Shown piece after piece: positions 43,693 through 53,018 of a DNA stretch of 64,000 nt. Source of the stretch: Citroniella saccharovorans (GTDB taxonomy: Bacteria; Bacillota; Clostridia; Tissierellales; Peptoniphilaceae). The position numbers and the translations under genes were made by a program. Every line of letters begins with the position of its first letter. The stretch's first letter is position 1. The notes below the pieces were generated by a model. That model was not told where the DNA came from. It saw nothing but the letters and a program-made list of their open reading frames with translations, and did not search any database. The DNA lies in assembly GCF_035481615.1 (NCBI RefSeq), contig NZ_JAYKOT010000003.1, positions 1,302,001 to 1,366,000 on the forward strand. The letters run 5' to 3'.

Positions 43693-44952
43693 TTAAATTA
43701 ATATTTCTCTTATAGGTTTTGCTTCAGCCCCTCTTAAACCTAGATCCATTATTTTAGAGATGGTAGGTGCTATATTTATAAGTTCACTATTTTCTAGACT
43801 GGCACCTTTTTTAATCCCCTCACCATACATAAATAAAACTGCAGAAAAATCTTTTATATTTGGATCAAATCCATGAGTTGCTTTATATTTTGGCTTTTCT
43901 ACGAAAAAATCTTCCCCTATGCTTTGATCGAAATAATAGCCCTCTTTTGTACTAATTAAAAAAGTTGCACAAGGGTCAGCTCCAAAATCTTCTATTTCTT
44001 TTTTATCATAGACTTTATCAAAAATGTCATATTTTTTACCAATATCTTCCAAATCTTTTTTTATTTTATCTATTTCATTTTGTTTAAGTCCATCAGTATA
44101 AATATAGCAAGCTCCGCCAGCTTCATGCATAATCGCCCTATAAGATTTAATTCTTCCGTCCTTATATTTTTTAAAATATCCATTTTTATCAAAATAATTA
44201 TTAAGTCTTATACCCTTAGAAATATTAAGCTGGGCATGATCAGAAAGAACTACAAAAGTCGTTTTTATTCCATCCTTTTTAATAATCTCAAGCATATTTT
44301 GAATTCTCTTATCATAAGTTTTTATAGCCTGGGCTACTTCGTTTGAACTGCAGCCGTAGTGATGTTTTTTATCGTCAACTGCAATAAAATGTGTAAATGA
44401 TAAGTCTGGCTTATATTTATTTAAAATAAAAGTATTTGCTGCTTCGACAAAATTATCAAGCTGGGGCTGATTTAATCCATCAAGCAAGTGAGAATATTCT
44501 TTATTTATCTTTAATAAAGGAAGAAGGCTAGAATTCATTAGGGAAACCATAATTTGATTTTGCCACTTCCTATTTGGAAATATTTCAGCTATATTGTAAT
44601 CTATAAGTCCTCTAGCGGATACTGGCCAAAGAACTGCCGAAGTTTTTAAATTTTTCCTTCTAGCAGCTCTAAAAAGTGTATCCCCCTCAATATCCTTTTC
44701 ATACCAATACCAGTCCATGCTCTTTCTGGAAGGCTGAAGATGTAGATTATTTACAATTCCAGTTGAGCTCGGCATCCTCCCAGATATAATACTTGCATGT
44801 GATGGATAAGTTAAACTTGGAAAAACTCCCTTAACTTTTTTTACATAAGCTCCATTTTCAATTAAAAATCTAAATCCCGGAAGATTTTCGAAAATATAAC
44901 TATCTGTTGAAGCTATGGCATCCAGTGAAAAAACAATTAATCTATGTTTCAT
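43693..44952 (-). CDS. Alkaline phosphatase superfamily phosphodiesterase
   Basis: The product is 419 residues of the nucleotide pyrophosphatase/phosphodiesterase family (PF01663). FSLDAIAS near 8 gives the first metal-binding Asp, FPSLTYPSHASIISG near 45 contains the Thr nucleophile, VDDKKHHYG near 192 and VLSDHAQL near 237 add metal ligands, and ATHGFDP near 364 gives the last His. No signal peptide is visible, so it seems cytosolic. The substrate (nucleotide or phospholipid-type diester) is unknown. Confidence 0.9.
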   Translation of the reverse strand: MKHRLIVFSLDAIASTDSYIFENLPGFRFLIENGAYVKKVKGVFPSLTYPSHASIISGRMPSSTGIVNNLHLQPSRKSMDWYWYEKDIEGDTLFRAARRKNLKTSAVLWPVSARGLIDYNIAEIFPNRKWQNQIMVSLMNSSLLPLLKINKEYSHLLDGLNQPQLDNFVEAANTFILNKYKPDLSFTHFIAVDDKKHHYGCSSNEVAQAIKTYDKRIQNMLEIIKKDGIKTTFVVLSDHAQLNISKGIRLNNYFDKNGYFKKYKDGRIKSYRAIMHEAGGACYIYTDGLKQNEIDKIKKDLEDIGKKYDIFDKVYDKKEIEDFGADPCATFLISTKEGYYFDQSIGEDFFVEKPKYKATHGFDPNIKDFSAVLFMYGEGIKKGASLENSELINIAPTISKIMDLGLRGAEAKPIREILI

Positions 44953-44953
44953 A

Positions 44954-45706
44954 TTAGTCCTGCTCAGTAATTATCTCTACCCCATCATCTGTTACGGCAA
45001 GGGTGTGTTCAAATTGACAAGAAATAGATCCATCTAAGGTTCTTGAAGTCCAGCCATTTGAATCCATTTTCATTTTATATTCTCCCATATTTATCATAGG
45101 TTCAATTGTAAAGACCATTCCTTTTTGTAATCTAGGTCCTTTAATTTTTGTTTTGTAATGAAGAACCTGAGGATCCTCATGCATATTACTTCCAATTCCA
45201 TGGCCAACAAAATCTTTAACTACAGAAAAGCCTTCTTTTTCTACAGTCTTTTGTATAACTTCCCCAATTTCACCAAGCCTAGTTCCTGGTTTAACGATAG
45301 CAATTGCATCATAAAGAGATTTTTTAGTTACATCATAAAGCCTTTTAACATCATCACTTACATCCCCCACTAAATATGACCAAGCAGAGTCTGCTAACCA
45401 GCCATCAAGATTAACAACCATATCTACAGTAACAAGGTCCCCATCTTTTAAAATAACCTTATCAGATGGAAAACCGTGGCAAATTTCATCATTAACTGAT
45501 GTGCAAGTTGCAAAAGGATATCCCATATACCCCTTTTGTTCAGGTTTCGCTCCGTTTTCAAGAATAATCTTTTCACAAAAATTATCTATATCCATAGTGG
45601 AAATTCCAGATTTTATAAAATTTCTTAATTCTTTATGAACTTTAACCAGAATTTTTCCGGCTAATTTCATTTTTTCGATTTCTTCCTCAGTTTTTATAAT
45701 TATCAT
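44954..45706 (-). CDS. map: Methionine aminopeptidase, type I
   Basis: The product is 250 residues. The five metal ligands are identifiable: VDMVVNLDGWLADSAW (two Asp), GHGIGSNMHEDP (His), TIEPMIN (Glu) and FEHTLAVT (Glu). It removes initiator Met from new proteins. It is 1 nt upstream of the phosphodiesterase gene and is a stand-alone copy, not within a ribosomal operon. Confidence 0.96.
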   Translation of the reverse strand: MIIIKTEEEIEKMKLAGKILVKVHKELRNFIKSGISTMDIDNFCEKIILENGAKPEQKGYMGYPFATCTSVNDEICHGFPSDKVILKDGDLVTVDMVVNLDGWLADSAWSYLVGDVSDDVKRLYDVTKKSLYDAIAIVKPGTRLGEIGEVIQKTVEKEGFSVVKDFVGHGIGSNMHEDPQVLHYKTKIKGPRLQKGMVFTIEPMINMGEYKMKMDSNGWTSRTLDGSISCQFEHTLAVTDDGVEIITEQD

Positions 45707-45715
45707 TTTATAAAC

Positions 45716-46510
45716 CTACATTCCAATTTTTCCAATATATACAAGACTTTCTGAGATTTTTTTAGGTTCTATATCCCACTTTTCTCTTAATCCTATTGTT
45801 TTTGCAAGTTCTTCAAAATAATAAAGCATAATTCCAGCATCTACATATCCATCATTGTTATCTGCATTTTCTAGATAAGCTTCAATTATTCCATCTTTTT
45901 TTATAATAAATCTAACTGGCTGTTTATTGTATGAAGATGGAGCAAATCTTAAATAATAGAATAAATCTAAAAGTCCTAAAGATTCAAGTTCATCTTCAGA
46001 AATTTTATTTCCTATACTTTCATTAAATACAAGTTCATCAGTTCCAATTTTAGAAGAAAAAGGCTTTTCACCAAATGAAAAATCTCTTTCAGGATAGCCA
46101 GCAGCTAATAAAAATTTAACTTCCCCACCATTATCCATAGCTTCTTCTAGCTTTTCTTTTGCTACATTAGTTAGAGTAACCCAGCAAGATCCCAATGAAA
46201 GACCCTTTAGCTCAGTTATTAATTTTTCAAAGTAAAAAGATGATTCAATATAAGTTTTAATATCTTCATTTTTAACTCTTAAAGCTAAATATATAGGTGC
46301 CTTTATCATAACTCCGCCGTAACCAGCACTTCCATCAAGGCTTTCATATACTCTTTTCGCATCTTCTTCTATTGTGAAATAAAAATCACTTGAAATTGTA
46401 TTTGCATCGGCAATTATATTATTTAATTCTTTTAAATCCTTCTTATCAACCTTTTTATTTTTATAACTCCTAATTGATCTTCTTGACACTAAAAAATCAC
46501 TCATTAACAT
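45716..46510 (-). CDS. TM1586-type nitroreductase family protein
   Basis: This is a 264-residue flavoprotein-like protein with two pseudo-repeated nitroreductase halves. SRRSIRSYKNKKV is near 9, GLSLGSCWVTLT near 122, and FAPSSYNKQPVRFIIK near 200, fitting the nitroreductase families PF14512 and PF00881. The start at 46510 is supported by GGAGGT 9 nt upstream; the frame extends further without support. The electron acceptor is unknown. The gene is divergent from the helicase. Confidence 0.88.
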   Translation of the reverse strand: MLMSDFLVSRRSIRSYKNKKVDKKDLKELNNIIADANTISSDFYFTIEEDAKRVYESLDGSAGYGGVMIKAPIYLALRVKNEDIKTYIESSFYFEKLITELKGLSLGSCWVTLTNVAKEKLEEAMDNGGEVKFLLAAGYPERDFSFGEKPFSSKIGTDELVFNESIGNKISEDELESLGLLDLFYYLRFAPSSYNKQPVRFIIKKDGIIEAYLENADNNDGYVDAGIMLYYFEELAKTIGLREKWDIEPKKISESLVYIGKIGM

Positions 46511-46656
46511 ATCTAAACTACCTCCAATTTTTTTCTTTATATATAATATTTTACTATAATCATACAATTACTTCAATTCAATTAATTATTACCCAACTTA
46601 TTATATTAAAATTTATTTTTCACTTTTTATCTGTTAGAATACTATTAGGAGGAGAA

Positions 46657-48477
46657 ATGGAACTTACTGAATCTCAAAAAGCTTGTGTAAACCATTTTGA
46701 AGGGCCATGCCTAGTTTTAGCTGTTCCTGGAAGTGGAAAGACCACAGTTTTAATAAATAGAATCGAAAATTTAATAAAAAAAGGCGTAGGCGAAAACGAA
46801 ATAATGTCCATAACCTTTAGTAGATCTCAGGCGCTGGATATGAGAGAAAGATACAAGGAAAAATTCCAAAAAAATTCATATTTTTCTACAATTCATGCTC
46901 TAAGTTATTCTATAATCAGTTCTTATATGAAAGCAAATAAAAGAAAAATCAACCTAATAGAAGGCAATAATTATGTTTCAAAATATAGTCTAATTAGAAG
47001 AATATATTTTGATGTGAATTCATCCTATATGGATGATGAGCTTTTAGACGAGTTTTTCAACTCCTATTCATATATTAAAAATTCTATGATAGATTATAAT
47101 AGCTACAAGCATTCAAATAAGCTAAAAAACTTTCCTAAATTATGCCAAGCTTATGAGAAATTTAAAGAGGATAATTTTCTAATTGATTTTGACGATATGC
47201 TCTCCCTTTCTTTCAATATTCTAAAAAAAGATGAAAAGCTATTGAAAAAAGTAAGAAAGAGGGCCAAATTTATACAAGTTGATGAAGCGCAAGACACATC
47301 TAAAATTCAGCTTGAAATAATAAAACTTATTGCCTATCCCCTAAATAATATTTTTATGGTTTTAGATGATGACCAAAGTATTTACAGTTTCAGAGGTGCA
47401 GACACTAGGGAAATATTAGCTTTTAAAAATTCCTATAAGGACTGCAAGCTCTATCTTATAGGTGATAATTTTAGATCAAGTAAGGATATAGTTAGAGTCT
47501 CAAGTAAATTCATTCTCTCCAACAAAAACCGTTTTGAAAAAGAATTTATTAGCGTAAAAGATAGTCTTAAACCAATTACACTTGTTAGGACAAAAAATTT
47601 AGAGGTAAGGGATAAATATATAGTAGATAAAATAAAGTCAATTGAAAAAAACAAAACAATAGCCATTCTTTATAGAAATAATATATCAGCCTTCTCTCTA
47701 ATTTTTAAGCTCCAAAAAGAAGGATTAGACTTCTCCCTATCTGATAAAAAATTTCAGTATCTTAAAAGCCAATCTTTAAAAGATATATTAAATATTTTGG
47801 AATTTTCTTATAAACCTTATGACAAGGAAATATTTGAAAATATCTATTATAAGCTAGGTGCCTATTTAAAAAAAGATTTTTTAAAATTTATCCCCTCTTA
47901 CAATAGTGAAAATATATTTGATATACTCCTAGATATTGAGGGGCTTAAATCCTACCAATACCAAAACATAGAGGATATTAAGGCTAAATTTGAATTTATG
48001 AAAGATTTGAACCTATACAAAAGGCTTCTAAATATAGACCTTTTAATTGACTATAGATCGTACCTAAAAAGCTCACTAAATATAGATAGTAACACTTTAA
48101 GAACATACGATATAATAATGGAATCTCTTTTAGATATATCAAAAACTACAGAAAGCTTAGATGATTTAAAGCTAAAGTTAGAGTCTATTTACGAATGTCA
48201 AAGTGAAAGATCAAGCTTAAATTTAAGTACGATTCACTCATCTAAAGGACTTGAATATGACTGTGTGTTTATAATTGATCTAAATAGGGATGAATTTCCA
48301 GGTATAAATTCTTCTTTGGATGATGATCTACTCGAGGAAGAAAGAAGACTTTTCTATGTAGCAATGACTAGGGCAAAAGAATCTTTATTTTTAATTTCTC
48401 AAAAAACTAGAAATGGCAATAAAATTTATCCTTCAGAATTTTATGAAGAAGTTAGAAAAATGAAAAAAAGCAAATAA
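46657..48477 (+). CDS. UvrD/PcrA-like superfamily 1 DNA helicase
   Basis: This is a 606-residue SF1A helicase, somewhat short of PcrA (about 730). Motif I AVPGSGKTTVLINR near 26, motif II QVDEAQDTS near 208, motif III DDDQSIYSFRGAD near 235, motif IV region GDNFRSS near 270, motif V STIHSSKGLEYD near 525 and motif VI EERRLFYVAMTRAK near 568 are present. The start is at 46657 behind GGAGGAG; the frame extends upstream into low-quality hydrophobic sequence, which I reject. Likely role is DNA repair. Confidence 0.93.
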   Translation: MELTESQKACVNHFEGPCLVLAVPGSGKTTVLINRIENLIKKGVGENEIMSITFSRSQALDMRERYKEKFQKNSYFSTIHALSYSIISSYMKANKRKINLIEGNNYVSKYSLIRRIYFDVNSSYMDDELLDEFFNSYSYIKNSMIDYNSYKHSNKLKNFPKLCQAYEKFKEDNFLIDFDDMLSLSFNILKKDEKLLKKVRKRAKFIQVDEAQDTSKIQLEIIKLIAYPLNNIFMVLDDDQSIYSFRGADTREILAFKNSYKDCKLYLIGDNFRSSKDIVRVSSKFILSNKNRFEKEFISVKDSLKPITLVRTKNLEVRDKYIVDKIKSIEKNKTIAILYRNNISAFSLIFKLQKEGLDFSLSDKKFQYLKSQSLKDILNILEFSYKPYDKEIFENIYYKLGAYLKKDFLKFIPSYNSENIFDILLDIEGLKSYQYQNIEDIKAKFEFMKDLNLYKRLLNIDLLIDYRSYLKSSLNIDSNTLRTYDIIMESLLDISKTTESLDDLKLKLESIYECQSERSSLNLSTIHSSKGLEYDCVFIIDLNRDEFPGINSSLDDDLLEEERRLFYVAMTRAKESLFLISQKTRNGNKIYPSEFYEEVRKMKKSK

Positions 48478-48514
48478 AAAGCGGGGACTCATTTTCAAAA
48501 AATGTCCTCGCTTT
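48478..48514. terminator. Bidirectional terminator, helicase / lysO
   Basis: AAGCGGGGAC pairs with GTCCTCGCTT (one wobble) around a 15-nt loop, with A residues on the left and T residues on the right. It lies between convergent genes. Confidence 0.82.
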
Positions 48515-48524
48515 ACTAATTTAA

Positions 48525-49112
48525 TTAATATGCAAAACCTATAAAAAATTGAACTAAAATAGGAATTGACGCTGATAAAATAGCTCCTGTAAAAAAAGCA
48601 ATAATAGTTGTTTTGTTGTCTGTATTTTTAGAAATTATTGGTAAAACAGTATCCATAGCTCCAGCTCCCGCAATTGGAATACTAGATAGATAGCTTATTT
48701 TTTTAGCTGCGATAGGAACTATAGCTATACCTAAAACTTCCCTAAATATATTTGAAAGAAATGCTATAACAGCAAGCTCTTGATTATATTTTTCAATAAT
48801 TACACCAGATAATGAATACCACCCCATACCTGAACCTAATGCAGCTCCTTCAAAAAAATTATATCCAAATACAAATCCAGCAACTACTCCCCCCAAAATA
48901 GACCCTATTATTGTAAGAAGTGGAATAAAAATAGTTTCCTTGCCCATACGTCTAAAAATACGTAGTAAGTCATCACTTCTTCCAAGATCTAGACCTACAA
49001 GAAAAAGAAGGGCACAAAGAAGGATTTCAATTCCAGATGCTGTAAAAGACATTGGCCCTATAAAATATCCAATTATAAGTCCAAAAATAATAGATAAAAT
49101 AATAGTTAACAT
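48525..49112 (-). CDS. lysO: LysO-family exporter, C-terminal part (split gene)
   Basis: This is a 195-residue membrane protein matching the C-terminal domain of LysO/YbjE (DUF340), an L-lysine exporter in Escherichia coli. GLDLGRSDDLLR near 41, GSGMGWYSLSGVII near 93 and SIPIAGAGAMDTVLP near 143 are family motifs; the acidic residues probably bind the substrate. It has its own ribosome binding site (GAGGAGA) after the N-terminal partner, so this is a true two-gene form and not a sequencing break. Confidence 0.87.
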   Translation of the reverse strand: MLTIILSIIFGLIIGYFIGPMSFTASGIEILLCALLFLVGLDLGRSDDLLRIFRRMGKETIFIPLLTIIGSILGGVVAGFVFGYNFFEGAALGSGMGWYSLSGVIIEKYNQELAVIAFLSNIFREVLGIAIVPIAAKKISYLSSIPIAGAGAMDTVLPIISKNTDNKTTIIAFFTGAILSASIPILVQFFIGFAY

Positions 49113-49135
49113 AATTTTCTCCTCAAACTGATAAT

Positions 49136-49417
49136 TTAGTCGTCATTTTTATCTTTCATGAATAATTTTTCAAAGATAATTACAGGAACAATTGAAAAAA
49201 TAATACCAGATATAGCAAAGATTAGGGATCTAAACCCTAACATATCTAAATTTGAAAGGAGTTTTTCATTTGATCCCAAATTAATTCCCATAAAAAATAA
49301 TATGAGGAGGACAGCAACTGTTTGAAGTTTTTGTAGAAAGCTAACCTTTGCCTCACTAAATTTAAATTTATGTCCTATGTATCCGCCAGCAAGACAAAAT
49401 AGCAAATATTTAATCAT
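49136..49417 (-). CDS. LysO-family exporter, N-terminal part (split gene)
   Basis: This is a 93-residue protein with three membrane helices, matching the N-terminal DUF340 portion of LysO: FFMGINLGSNEKLLSNL near 40 mirrors the GLDLGRS motif of the partner. It ends with a charged KDKNDD tail and a clean stop, 23 nt before the next start. The two chains should assemble as one transporter. Confidence 0.83.
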   Translation of the reverse strand: MIKYLLFCLAGGYIGHKFKFSEAKVSFLQKLQTVAVLLILFFMGINLGSNEKLLSNLDMLGFRSLIFAISGIIFSIVPVIIFEKLFMKDKNDD

Positions 49418-49553
49418 ATCTAAATCCTCCTTTATAAATACTATAATTTTAGTTTATCAAAAAAAAAATATTCTTGCAATAGTTTTCATTTAGTTATTTA
49501 AATTTCATAATCCTTTAAAATTAGACCATCTTTCATAGTTTTTATTATACTAA

Positions 49554-49593
49554 TAAAACATAAGAAACCTATTATAAATAAGGCTTCTTATGT
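49554..49593 (-). terminator. trmL terminator
   Basis: ACATAAGAA / TTCTTATGT perfect 9-bp arms with an inner CCT/AGG pairing, followed by T residues on the minus strand, about 10 nt after trmL. Confidence 0.8.
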
Positions 49594-49603
49594 TTTAAGT
49601 GAT

Positions 49604-50074
49604 TTATTTCATGTGTGGAAAATTTAATTGTCTTAAAGCTTCAAATAAGATAATATTTACAGAATTTGCAAGATTTAAGCTTCTTAAACTCGTTTCTATC
49701 ATAGGGATTTTTATATTTACCCCAGGTGAATTATCATCAAACAAAATTGATTCTGGAATTCCCCTAGATTCAGGTCCAAACATTATATAGTCCCCATCTT
49801 TAAAATCTACTTCCGTATAGTATTTAGAAGATTTAGTGCTTGCAAAGAAAAGCCGTCCATCTTTTTTATATTTTAAAAAATCATCATAAGAATCATGGAC
49901 TACAAGATCTACATTCTTCCAATAGTCCATTCCAGCTTTTTTTATTAACTTATCATCAAGTCTAAATGAAAATGGACGAATAAGGTGAAGTCTTGAGCCT
50001 GATAAAACAGCGCTTCTACCAATATTACCTGTGTTTAATGCTATTTCTGGTTCATAAAGTACAATGTTTAGCAT
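49604..50074 (-). CDS. trmL: tRNA (cytidine/uridine-34-2'-O)-methyltransferase TrmL
   Basis: This is a 156-residue SPOUT (trefoil-knot) methylase. Family landmarks are LYEPEIALNTGNIGRSA near 6, the LIRPFSF strand near 31, and the knot residues MFGPESRGIP near 97 and IPMIETSLRSLNLANSV near 120. It methylates the wobble base ribose of certain leucine tRNAs. It lies 9 nt after the pepD-like gene. Confidence 0.95.
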   Translation of the reverse strand: MLNIVLYEPEIALNTGNIGRSAVLSGSRLHLIRPFSFRLDDKLIKKAGMDYWKNVDLVVHDSYDDFLKYKKDGRLFFASTKSSKYYTEVDFKDGDYIMFGPESRGIPESILFDDNSPGVNIKIPMIETSLRSLNLANSVNIILFEALRQLNFPHMK

Positions 50075-50083
50075 CTTTTAATC

Positions 50084-51538
50084 CTAGGCATCAGAACGTG
50101 AAAAGCTATTTCTCATTTCATTGCTAGCTAAATCTAAAATTTCCAAAAGAAATTCATCTGTAAGTTTTTTAGCTTCAATAGCTATTTTTTCATTTGCATC
50201 CTCTAATTGTTTTTTCATTTCTTCTTTAGAAGCATTTAATTCCAATATCTTCTTATCTGTTTCAGCAATTACTCTTTGAGAATTAATTCTAATCTTTCTT
50301 TGATAAGAATCTATTAAAGCATTTGCAAGTTTAAAATGTGGATCTGCTAAGGCTGCAATTATCCTATTTGTCCAGTAGAAGCTTGATGTGTCAACCTTAT
50401 CTCCTGTATTAGAAAAATATTCTTCAGCTCTATCAACGCTTGTGTACTGGGAAATAAGCCCATTGAATACATTTGAAGCATAAGCTAAATGAAAAATAGA
50501 CTTAAGTCCATCTGGCATAAATCCTCTAATTTGACTGATTCCTAAAAAGTTATTCCTATTTATACCAATTGGTCTTAAAACTTTATTTGCCTTTTCGCCA
50601 ATATATGGATCGTATTTTGTTCCTTCATAGTGATTTGAAAGAATTTCCTTAACATCTTCTATAGTAATTTTTCTACTAGCCTTTAATGCCCAAGGAAGAT
50701 TGTTTGAAAAATAATCTAGATTATTTTCATCTAAATAATCCTTATTGAAATAAGTGTGCATTATATATGCGCGTGGAGTGTTATAAATCTTATCGAAAAT
50801 TGTATCAGACCCAAATGCAAGTCTTGGATTAAATTTCCCATCTAAAGAAAGATCTAAATGATACTTTTCAGTTAATTCTTTTAGGGAAGCTGAACACATA
50901 AAGTTCTTTTCTTCTCCATAAGCATCTTCAAAGTCAAATTCATCTATTCCTTGTTGGTTTGGCATAACAACATATGAATCGTCTGGTACTTTTCTTGCTA
51001 TATAGTTATGTCCACCAATAGTTTCAAGAAGCCAAATTTCATCTTGGTCATGAAATGCAATTGCATTCATCTCATAGCTTCCATATTCTTCTAAAATTCT
51101 TCCAAGTCTTTTAACTCCCTCTCTTGCAGAATTTATATATGGTAAAACTAAGCTAACCATATCTTCTTCTCCAATTCCACTATAAAGACCAGTTTCTTTA
51201 TTTTTTGAAAGTAGTGGATCCATTCCCTGAACTCTTTCATTTGAAGTAATAGTTTCTGTAGCAGTCATGCCAACATTTTTTTCATTTATTCCTGCGGCTG
51301 CCCAAATTCCTTCACCGCTAACTGCATTTGGTACAGCTATATATGAATAAGATCCACCTTCTAATGTTATTTCAAAGTCAGATAAAACTGATTTATATCT
51401 TCTTGAATTTTCTTCTCTTTTATAGAAAACCATTTTCTTAGGATTAAAAGCACCTGCTCCAGAATCTTCATTTCTAGCTACAATAGTAGATCCATCGTAA
51501 GATGCTTTTTTACCTATTAAAATTGTTGTACAAGCCAT
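50084..51538 (-). CDS. pepD: C69 family dipeptidase
   Basis: The product is 484 residues. It starts ACTTILIGKKASYDGSTIVARNEDSG, and Cys3 is the expected N-terminal nucleophile of this Ntn-hydrolase family. GEGIWAAAGINEKNVGM near 75 and WLLETIGGHNYIARKVPDD near 165 are family motifs. It cleaves dipeptides and so completes breakdown of imported peptides. GGAGG precedes the ATG. It is the first gene of a pepD-trmL unit, behind the vanW terminator. Confidence 0.94.
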   Translation of the reverse strand: MACTTILIGKKASYDGSTIVARNEDSGAGAFNPKKMVFYKREENSRRYKSVLSDFEITLEGGSYSYIAVPNAVSGEGIWAAAGINEKNVGMTATETITSNERVQGMDPLLSKNKETGLYSGIGEEDMVSLVLPYINSAREGVKRLGRILEEYGSYEMNAIAFHDQDEIWLLETIGGHNYIARKVPDDSYVVMPNQQGIDEFDFEDAYGEEKNFMCSASLKELTEKYHLDLSLDGKFNPRLAFGSDTIFDKIYNTPRAYIMHTYFNKDYLDENNLDYFSNNLPWALKASRKITIEDVKEILSNHYEGTKYDPYIGEKANKVLRPIGINRNNFLGISQIRGFMPDGLKSIFHLAYASNVFNGLISQYTSVDRAEEYFSNTGDKVDTSSFYWTNRIIAALADPHFKLANALIDSYQRKIRINSQRVIAETDKKILELNASKEEMKKQLEDANEKIAIEAKKLTDEFLLEILDLASNEMRNSFSRSDA

Positions 51539-51592
51539 AATATCCCTCCATAAGTTAAATTTTTCTACATAATAATTATATATCAGTAGAAT

Positions 51593-51625
51593 AAAAAAAA
51601 ATAGACCGAAAATAAATTCGGTCTA
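51593..51625 (-). terminator. Terminator of the VanW gene pair
   Basis: TAGACCGAA / TTCGGTCTA perfect 9-bp stem, 6-nt loop and a run of nine T on the minus strand, 5 nt beyond the second VanW stop. Confidence 0.93.
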
Positions 51626-51630
51626 ATATT

Positions 51631-53016
51631 CTACAAATTCTTCTTTATCTTTGCATTTATTACTGGATACCAAGTATCTCCTATAACTTCAACCTTGCCT
51701 GTAGTTTCATTTTTCTTATAAGCTCTATAATGACTTCCATCATGAGGCTGAACTTCAACGACCTCAGCTCCTTTTTCTAAAGAATCATCATCAATATACT
51801 CTGTTTTTGCAGGAGTTGTATCTAAAAGCTCACTAAAAATAGATATATTATAATTCTTTGTATTAGTATCTCCTTCTATTGAAAAAGATATATATCCTGG
51901 TTCATAGTAAGATTTAATAACAATTGGAAAATCATAAGGATTTTTAAATACTAAATCAGCCTGACCATATTCTATAGTAGAATCAAGTCCTCCAGGTGAA
52001 TAACTCATAAGCATAGTGTGAGGGTATCTTAAGATAACTTCGAGATCAGCTTTTAAAACGGCCTGGTAAAGACAGGTTGAGGTTTGACAAACTCCTCCAC
52101 CATATCCTGGTACTTCCTTATCTCCAACAATTACAACGGCCTCTTGATATCCCTTGTCTGGAGTGGTATCTCCAATAAATGAATTGACACTGAAAGTCTC
52201 TCCAGGTCCAATAACAGCTCCATTAAGTGCTTCAGTAGAAACTCTTATATTTTCAGCTCTTGCCCAGAACCACCTATTAAATGTAGATTCTGCAGAGCCA
52301 ATTGTTCCATTTACCCTATCTGCAAGGTCTTGTCTAGGCTCTTCCTGAACATCTATTATAGGCAGCTCTATATCTCCTCCATCTTTTTCATTTCTATGAA
52401 TCATATGAACTAAATTCTCTTGATCAACTTTTTTACCAGGATCTCCAGCCTTAGCAACTACCTTTCCATTTTCAAAATCATATACATAGTAAGATTCTCC
52501 GCCAGCTACATCATATTTTTCTTTGATGCTAGCAATAATTTCATCAACTTTCTCTTTTGATCTTACTAGATCCATCTTTATATCAACAGGATTTTCCTTT
52601 ATTTTTTTTATTTCCTCAGCGCTCTTGCCTCGGCCTAATTTAAAAGCTTCTTTTGTAGCCTTATCATAGTCATAGCTGTAGCCAAGATCTCTTAATGAAT
52701 AAGTTAGTACATCATCACCTTTTTTAAAATTAATTTTTTTATCATCAAGATTCTTTTCAAATTTTTCCTTAAGAACGTTAACAGCTACAAGCCTATTCAT
52801 ATCACTAATATCTATTCCATTAACTGTAACTCCCTTGTAAATATTTAAAGATTTTTCAAGCTCACTATCAGTAAGAGACTCTTGACTATAACTCTTTGCC
52901 TCTGCTTTATTGTTAAAATCTTTAGATTTAGCATTAGGAATTTTACTAACATGTGAGCATCCAGATAAAAATACTCCTGCTAGAATAAATAAAATTAATT
53001 TACTCTTGTTTTTCAA
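51631..53016 (-). CDS. VanW family lipoprotein (second copy)
   Basis: This is a 461-residue protein. Signal ILAGVFLSGC marks a lipoprotein. A peptidoglycan-binding-4 (YoaR-type) domain spans about 60-210, and a VanW domain (PF04294) spans about 240-380 with GPGETFSVNSFIGDTTPDKGYQEA and GGGVCQTSTCLYQAVLKADLEV. A G5-like or beta end follows. The family is linked to glycopeptide resistance clusters, but its biochemistry is unknown and most members are cell-wall-associated. It lies 2 nt after the first copy. Confidence 0.9.
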   Translation of the reverse strand: MKNKSKLILFILAGVFLSGCSHVSKIPNAKSKDFNNKAEAKSYSQESLTDSELEKSLNIYKGVTVNGIDISDMNRLVAVNVLKEKFEKNLDDKKINFKKGDDVLTYSLRDLGYSYDYDKATKEAFKLGRGKSAEEIKKIKENPVDIKMDLVRSKEKVDEIIASIKEKYDVAGGESYYVYDFENGKVVAKAGDPGKKVDQENLVHMIHRNEKDGGDIELPIIDVQEEPRQDLADRVNGTIGSAESTFNRWFWARAENIRVSTEALNGAVIGPGETFSVNSFIGDTTPDKGYQEAVVIVGDKEVPGYGGGVCQTSTCLYQAVLKADLEVILRYPHTMLMSYSPGGLDSTIEYGQADLVFKNPYDFPIVIKSYYEPGYISFSIEGDTNTKNYNISIFSELLDTTPAKTEYIDDDSLEKGAEVVEVQPHDGSHYRAYKKNETTGKVEVIGDTWYPVINAKIKKNL

Positions 53017-53018
53017 TA

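Noticed and set aside
46474..46656. Hydrophobic N-terminal extension of the helicase
   Set aside because: It overlaps the divergent promoter region; the ATG at 46657 has a strong ribosome binding site and matches the family start.
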